The position numbers and the translations under genes are program-made. A stretch of 64,000 bases of DNA from Thermoanaerobaculia bacterium (GTDB lineage Bacteria > Acidobacteriota > Thermoanaerobaculia > Multivoradales > Multivoraceae). The DNA lies in assembly GCA_022826745.1 (NCBI GenBank), contig JAJDUI010000010.1, forward strand, positions 124,001 through 188,000. Reading direction: 5' to 3'. Below the pieces are notes generated by a model, which made no database searches, was not told where the DNA came from, and saw nothing but the letters and a program-made list of their open reading frames with translations. Of the stretch, positions 61,327 to 64,000 are shown piece after piece (position 1 is the stretch's first letter; every line of letters starts with the position of its first letter).

Positions 61327-62735
61327 GGTTCCGCCCGCCCGGAAGCGGCCCGGCGCCGAAGCAGCGAATCGAGGAACCGGAGACCCGCCGTCCGGCCCTC
61401 GAAGGCGCCGTCCAGTTGCGCTTGATAGCAGCGATCGACCAGATCGCCGATCTCGGGGCCCGGGGTCAGACCGCGGTCGATCAGGTCGCGGCCGAGGACG
61501 AGACGGCGCGGCGCCTGATCCTTGATCCTCAGCGCTTCCGCGCGGCCAAGAAGCCAGTCGCAGTCCTCGCAATCCGCGGGCGGCAGCGGTGGACGGCCCC
61601 GGGCATCCGCGCGGGCAAGCCGCACCAGCCGGTCGATCCGCTTGACCCGGTGGGCCAGCCGGCGCACCGCGGCGTCCCCCGCGCCACCCTGGTAGAGCTG
61701 CCGCGGCTTCAGGTGGTCGACGACCAGCCGCACCACGTCGTCGACCAGGCCGCGGCGGTTCGTCAGCCGCGCCAGGAAACTCCGTGTCGGCGTCTCGCCA
61801 GCCGCCTCGTGGCCGCGTGAGCGGAGCCGTCCGTCGACGAATCGCGTCGTCGCGGGCTTGCCCAGGTCGTGGCAGAGACAGGCCAGGCCGACGACCAGGT
61901 CCTCCTCGCCGTCGCCCAGGCGTTCGGTCGCGAAGGCGTCCAGGACGTGACCCGTGTGGGTCCAGACGTCGCCCTCGGGATGCCATTCCGGGTCCTGCTC
62001 GCAGCCGACGGTGGCCTGGAGTTCGGGGTAGGCCTCGATCCACCCGGTTGCCTGCAGGAACCGAAGACCTCCTCCGATCTCAACGCCCAGGACGAGCAGC
62101 TTCCGCCACTCCTCGAACACGCGCTCGACGCTCAGCTCTCGCCAGTCGATCCCGGAGCAGAGACGCACGGTAGCCGGGTCGGCTTCGAGCCCCGACCGGG
62201 CCACGAGCTGCATCCCTCGCAGCACCCGGAGGGGATCCTCGGGGAACCGGTGCGAAGCGTGGCGAAGCCGCCGGCGCTCGAGGTCATCTCGGCCCCCCAG
62301 GGGATCGTCGACGCGGCCGGCCAGCGGTTCGTACGAGATCGCGTTGATCGTGTAGTCGCGGCGCGCAGCCGCGTCTTCGACGCTCATGTCCGGATCCACG
62401 TCCACCAGGAAGTCGCGGTGGCCCGCTCCGAAGCTGACCTCGCGGCGCGGCAGGGCGATGTCGACGGGGATGCCCCGGAGCTTGAGGACCGAGAAGGCCC
62501 GGCCGACCCGGTCCACCCGCAGGCCCAGATCCTCCAGCATCCGCTCGAGATCGTCCGGCTCGAGCCCGAAGGCTTCGAGATCGAACTCCTCGAACGACCG
62601 GTCGAGCAGCGCGTCCCGAACGGCGCCGCCCACCACCCGGACGCAGCCGCCCCGCTCCGCCGCGGCCCGGCAGATCTGCAGCACCCTCGGCCAGGCCGGA
62701 TGGTGCGCGAGGCGAGAGCCAGGATCCGCAACCAC
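61323..62735 (-). CDS. tRNA nucleotidyltransferase with HD domain
   Basis: A 470 aa class II CCA-adding/poly(A) polymerase-like enzyme. The catalytic head has CVRVVGGAVRDALL and FDLEAFG (DxE acid pair), followed by ARRDYTINAISYEPL and EDPLRVLRGMQLVARSG. An HD phosphohydrolase domain follows (WTHTGHVLDAFA, LACLCHDLGKPATT). All three tRNAs in the window encode CCA, so a repair role is likely. The GTG start has TAGAAT 9 nt upstream and no Shine-Dalgarno. It is the first gene of the run with the sigma factor and pumps. Confidence 0.92.
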   Translation of the reverse strand: MVADPGSRLAHHPAWPRVLQICRAAAERGGCVRVVGGAVRDALLDRSFEEFDLEAFGLEPDDLERMLEDLGLRVDRVGRAFSVLKLRGIPVDIALPRREVSFGAGHRDFLVDVDPDMSVEDAAARRDYTINAISYEPLAGRVDDPLGGRDDLERRRLRHASHRFPEDPLRVLRGMQLVARSGLEADPATVRLCSGIDWRELSVERVFEEWRKLLVLGVEIGGGLRFLQATGWIEAYPELQATVGCEQDPEWHPEGDVWTHTGHVLDAFATERLGDGEEDLVVGLACLCHDLGKPATTRFVDGRLRSRGHEAAGETPTRSFLARLTNRRGLVDDVVRLVVDHLKPRQLYQGGAGDAAVRRLAHRVKRIDRLVRLARADARGRPPLPPADCEDCDWLLGRAEALRIKDQAPRRLVLGRDLIDRGLTPGPEIGDLVDRCYQAQLDGAFEGRTAGLRFLDSLLRRRAASGRAEP

Positions 62736-62844
62736 GGCTCTGTTATTCTAAGTGCCCCTTCCGGGAACGAGGTCCGCCGGCGGGAGGAGGCCCGTCGCGC
62801 GCCAGCAGATCCGCCATGAGCCCGTGCGGCCGAAGGAGAAGACA

Positions 62845-63921
62845 ATGAAGCCGATTCGCGAACCGTGGACCCTGGAGCAGCCGGCGCGGCCCGGACTCTT
62901 CGCTGCCGCCCTCGGCATCTGCCTTTCGCTCGCCCTCGTCGCGCCCGCGGCGGCGCAGCTCCCGGGCACCGTGTGGGGTCAGATCTTCGACGCCACGACC
63001 GGAGAGACGATCGAGGGCGTGGAGATCATCTTCACGAACCCCGAGGCGCCTACTTTCCGCGAAGTGCACCACTCCGGAAAGAACGGCCGGTTCCGGATCA
63101 TGATCAAGAACGTCGTCACGCACGAGCGCGGCGGCTTCACCGTCGAGCTGAAGAAGGAAGGCTACGTGACTCGGCGCGTGGGCAACGTCCGCATCCCCGC
63201 CCGCAACGAGACCCGGCTCAGCCAGCTCCCGGGCGGCGGCGACTGGAACCTGACCTCGGAAGAGGAGGCCCTGAAGCAACAGGCCGCGCAGTTCGAGGCC
63301 GCCGGCATCCCGCAACCCGACCAGGCCGTGGACCTGGAAGCCGAGGCCCGGGGCAGCGCGATCAAGCTCTACAACCAGGGCAGCAACGCGTTGAACTCGG
63401 GCGACTACGAGACGGCCGAGTTCATGTTCCAGAGCGCCCTCGAGAAGAAGGCGGACCTGACCTCGGCGCTGGGCGGGCTTGCCCGCATCTACTCGTTCCG
63501 GGAGGACCACGTCCGGGCCGTTGAGTACGCCGAGAAGGTGGCCGCGGAGGGAGAGGACCTGGAGAACATGAACCAGATCCTCTACGCCGGCTACAACGCG
63601 CTGGGCATGGACGACAAGGCCGCGGCCGCCCTGGCCTCTCTCCAGAACACGGATCCGGAGAAAGCCGCCAAGAATCTCTACAACGAGGCGGCCGACCTCT
63701 ACAACGCCGGCAGCATTCCCGAGGCCCTGGCGAAGCTGGAGCAAGTCGTGGGGTTCAACCCGAATCACCCCGAGGCGCTCAACATGCTGGGCCTCTGCTA
63801 CGCCGCCCAGACGGAGAACGACAAGGCCCTCGAGACCTTCAGGAAGTTCCTGGAGGTGGCGCCCAACCATCCGGAAGCGGCCACCGCCCAGGCAATGATC
63901 GAGTACTTCGAGTCCCTCTAG
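62845..63921 (+). CDS. Secreted carboxypeptidase-like/TPR protein
   Basis: A 358 aa exported protein behind GAAGGAGAAGACA. The signal peptide (about 1-37) ends AAAQ. A carboxypeptidase-regulatory-like beta domain follows (about 40-125, GTVWGQIFDATTGETIEGVE and FTVELKKEGYVTRRVGNVR). Four or five TPR units make up the rest, for example LYNQGSNALNSGDYETAEFM and ALNMLGLCYAAQTENDKALE. The substrate or partner is unknown; the layout suggests an envelope scaffold. It is divergent from cca. Confidence 0.85.
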   Translation: MKPIREPWTLEQPARPGLFAAALGICLSLALVAPAAAQLPGTVWGQIFDATTGETIEGVEIIFTNPEAPTFREVHHSGKNGRFRIMIKNVVTHERGGFTVELKKEGYVTRRVGNVRIPARNETRLSQLPGGGDWNLTSEEEALKQQAAQFEAAGIPQPDQAVDLEAEARGSAIKLYNQGSNALNSGDYETAEFMFQSALEKKADLTSALGGLARIYSFREDHVRAVEYAEKVAAEGEDLENMNQILYAGYNALGMDDKAAAALASLQNTDPEKAAKNLYNEAADLYNAGSIPEALAKLEQVVGFNPNHPEALNMLGLCYAAQTENDKALETFRKFLEVAPNHPEAATAQAMIEYFESL

Positions 63922-63962
63922 CAGCTTGCCCGTTCGATCGCCCGCGGCCGCCCACTGGGTGC

Positions 63963-63980
63963 GCGGGTCTTCTGACCCGC
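63963..63980 (+). terminator. Hairpin after the TPR gene
   Basis: GCGGGTC-TTCT-GACCCGC is a perfect 7 bp stem with a 4 nt loop, 41 bp after the TPR gene stop. No T-run follows, as with the other hairpins in this GC-rich window. Confidence 0.45.
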
Positions 63981-64000
63981 CGGCTCGCTACACGCGCCGG

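Overview
The window is a 64 kb piece of a high-GC, Gram-negative chromosome. It carries an almost complete LPS-export (Lpt) gene set, a full Tol-Pal locus, TolC and RND pumps, and many lipoproteins. The mix of CarD, a VWFA-related secreted protein, a PVC-type cytochrome/beta-propeller protein, a carboxypeptidase-like/TPR secreted protein and frequent gene fusions is most like Acidobacteriota. No rRNA or marker protein could be searched, so this assignment is tentative. Most of the window is ordinary, tightly packed housekeeping DNA with many 1-14 nt gene overlaps. There is no CRISPR array, prophage or insertion sequence.

Layout. 1-2052: end of an unrecognised gene, then a TolC-family outer-membrane protein. 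2073-3091: tRNA-Leu(CAA) with a broken tandem copy, then carD behind a good sigma70 promoter. 3194-10664: a small zinc-ribbon membrane protein, priA, recJ, an lptC-lptA fusion and lptB. 10701-16264: a sigma54-type promoter followed by rpoN, ptsN, rapZ, a mannose-type EIIA, HPr and enzyme I. This is a regulatory phosphotransferase set without any sugar permease. 16333-21748: miaB, a bifunctional nuclease, an orphan ParB-like gene and an lptF-lptG fusion. 21751-25607: metK, a SpoU-type RNA methylase and etfBA. 25749-30980: tolQ-tolR-tolA-tolB-pal-cpoB and rpsT. 31113-35323 (minus): lptE, nusB, ribH, tRNA-Pro, a MerR-like regulator with an apparent AUU start, der and a lipoprotein.

35410-43137: tRNA-Leu(CAG), rsmD, a YtcJ-like amidohydrolase, a LysM lytic transglycosylase, S-adenosylhomocysteinase, a luciferase-like monooxygenase and a PIG-L deacetylase. 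43158-51381: a VWA protein, a ribose-type ABC importer (three genes), an Nramp-like transporter and a heme/beta-propeller protein. 51424-62735 (minus): one seven-gene run reading cca, ECF sigma factor, anti-sigma-like protein, CnrX/Spy-like periplasmic sensor, RND pump, membrane-fusion protein, second RND pump. 62845-63921: a secreted TPR protein.

How they fit together. LptB, the LptF-LptG fusion, the LptC-LptA fusion and LptE would form the LPS bridge; only LptD is not in the window. The sigma/anti-sigma/sensor/RND block looks like a self-regulated envelope or metal efflux operon of the Cnr type. Several first-in-operon genes lack a Shine-Dalgarno sequence but have a TANNNT box 6-9 nt before the start codon, which suggests leaderless transcription is common in this organism.
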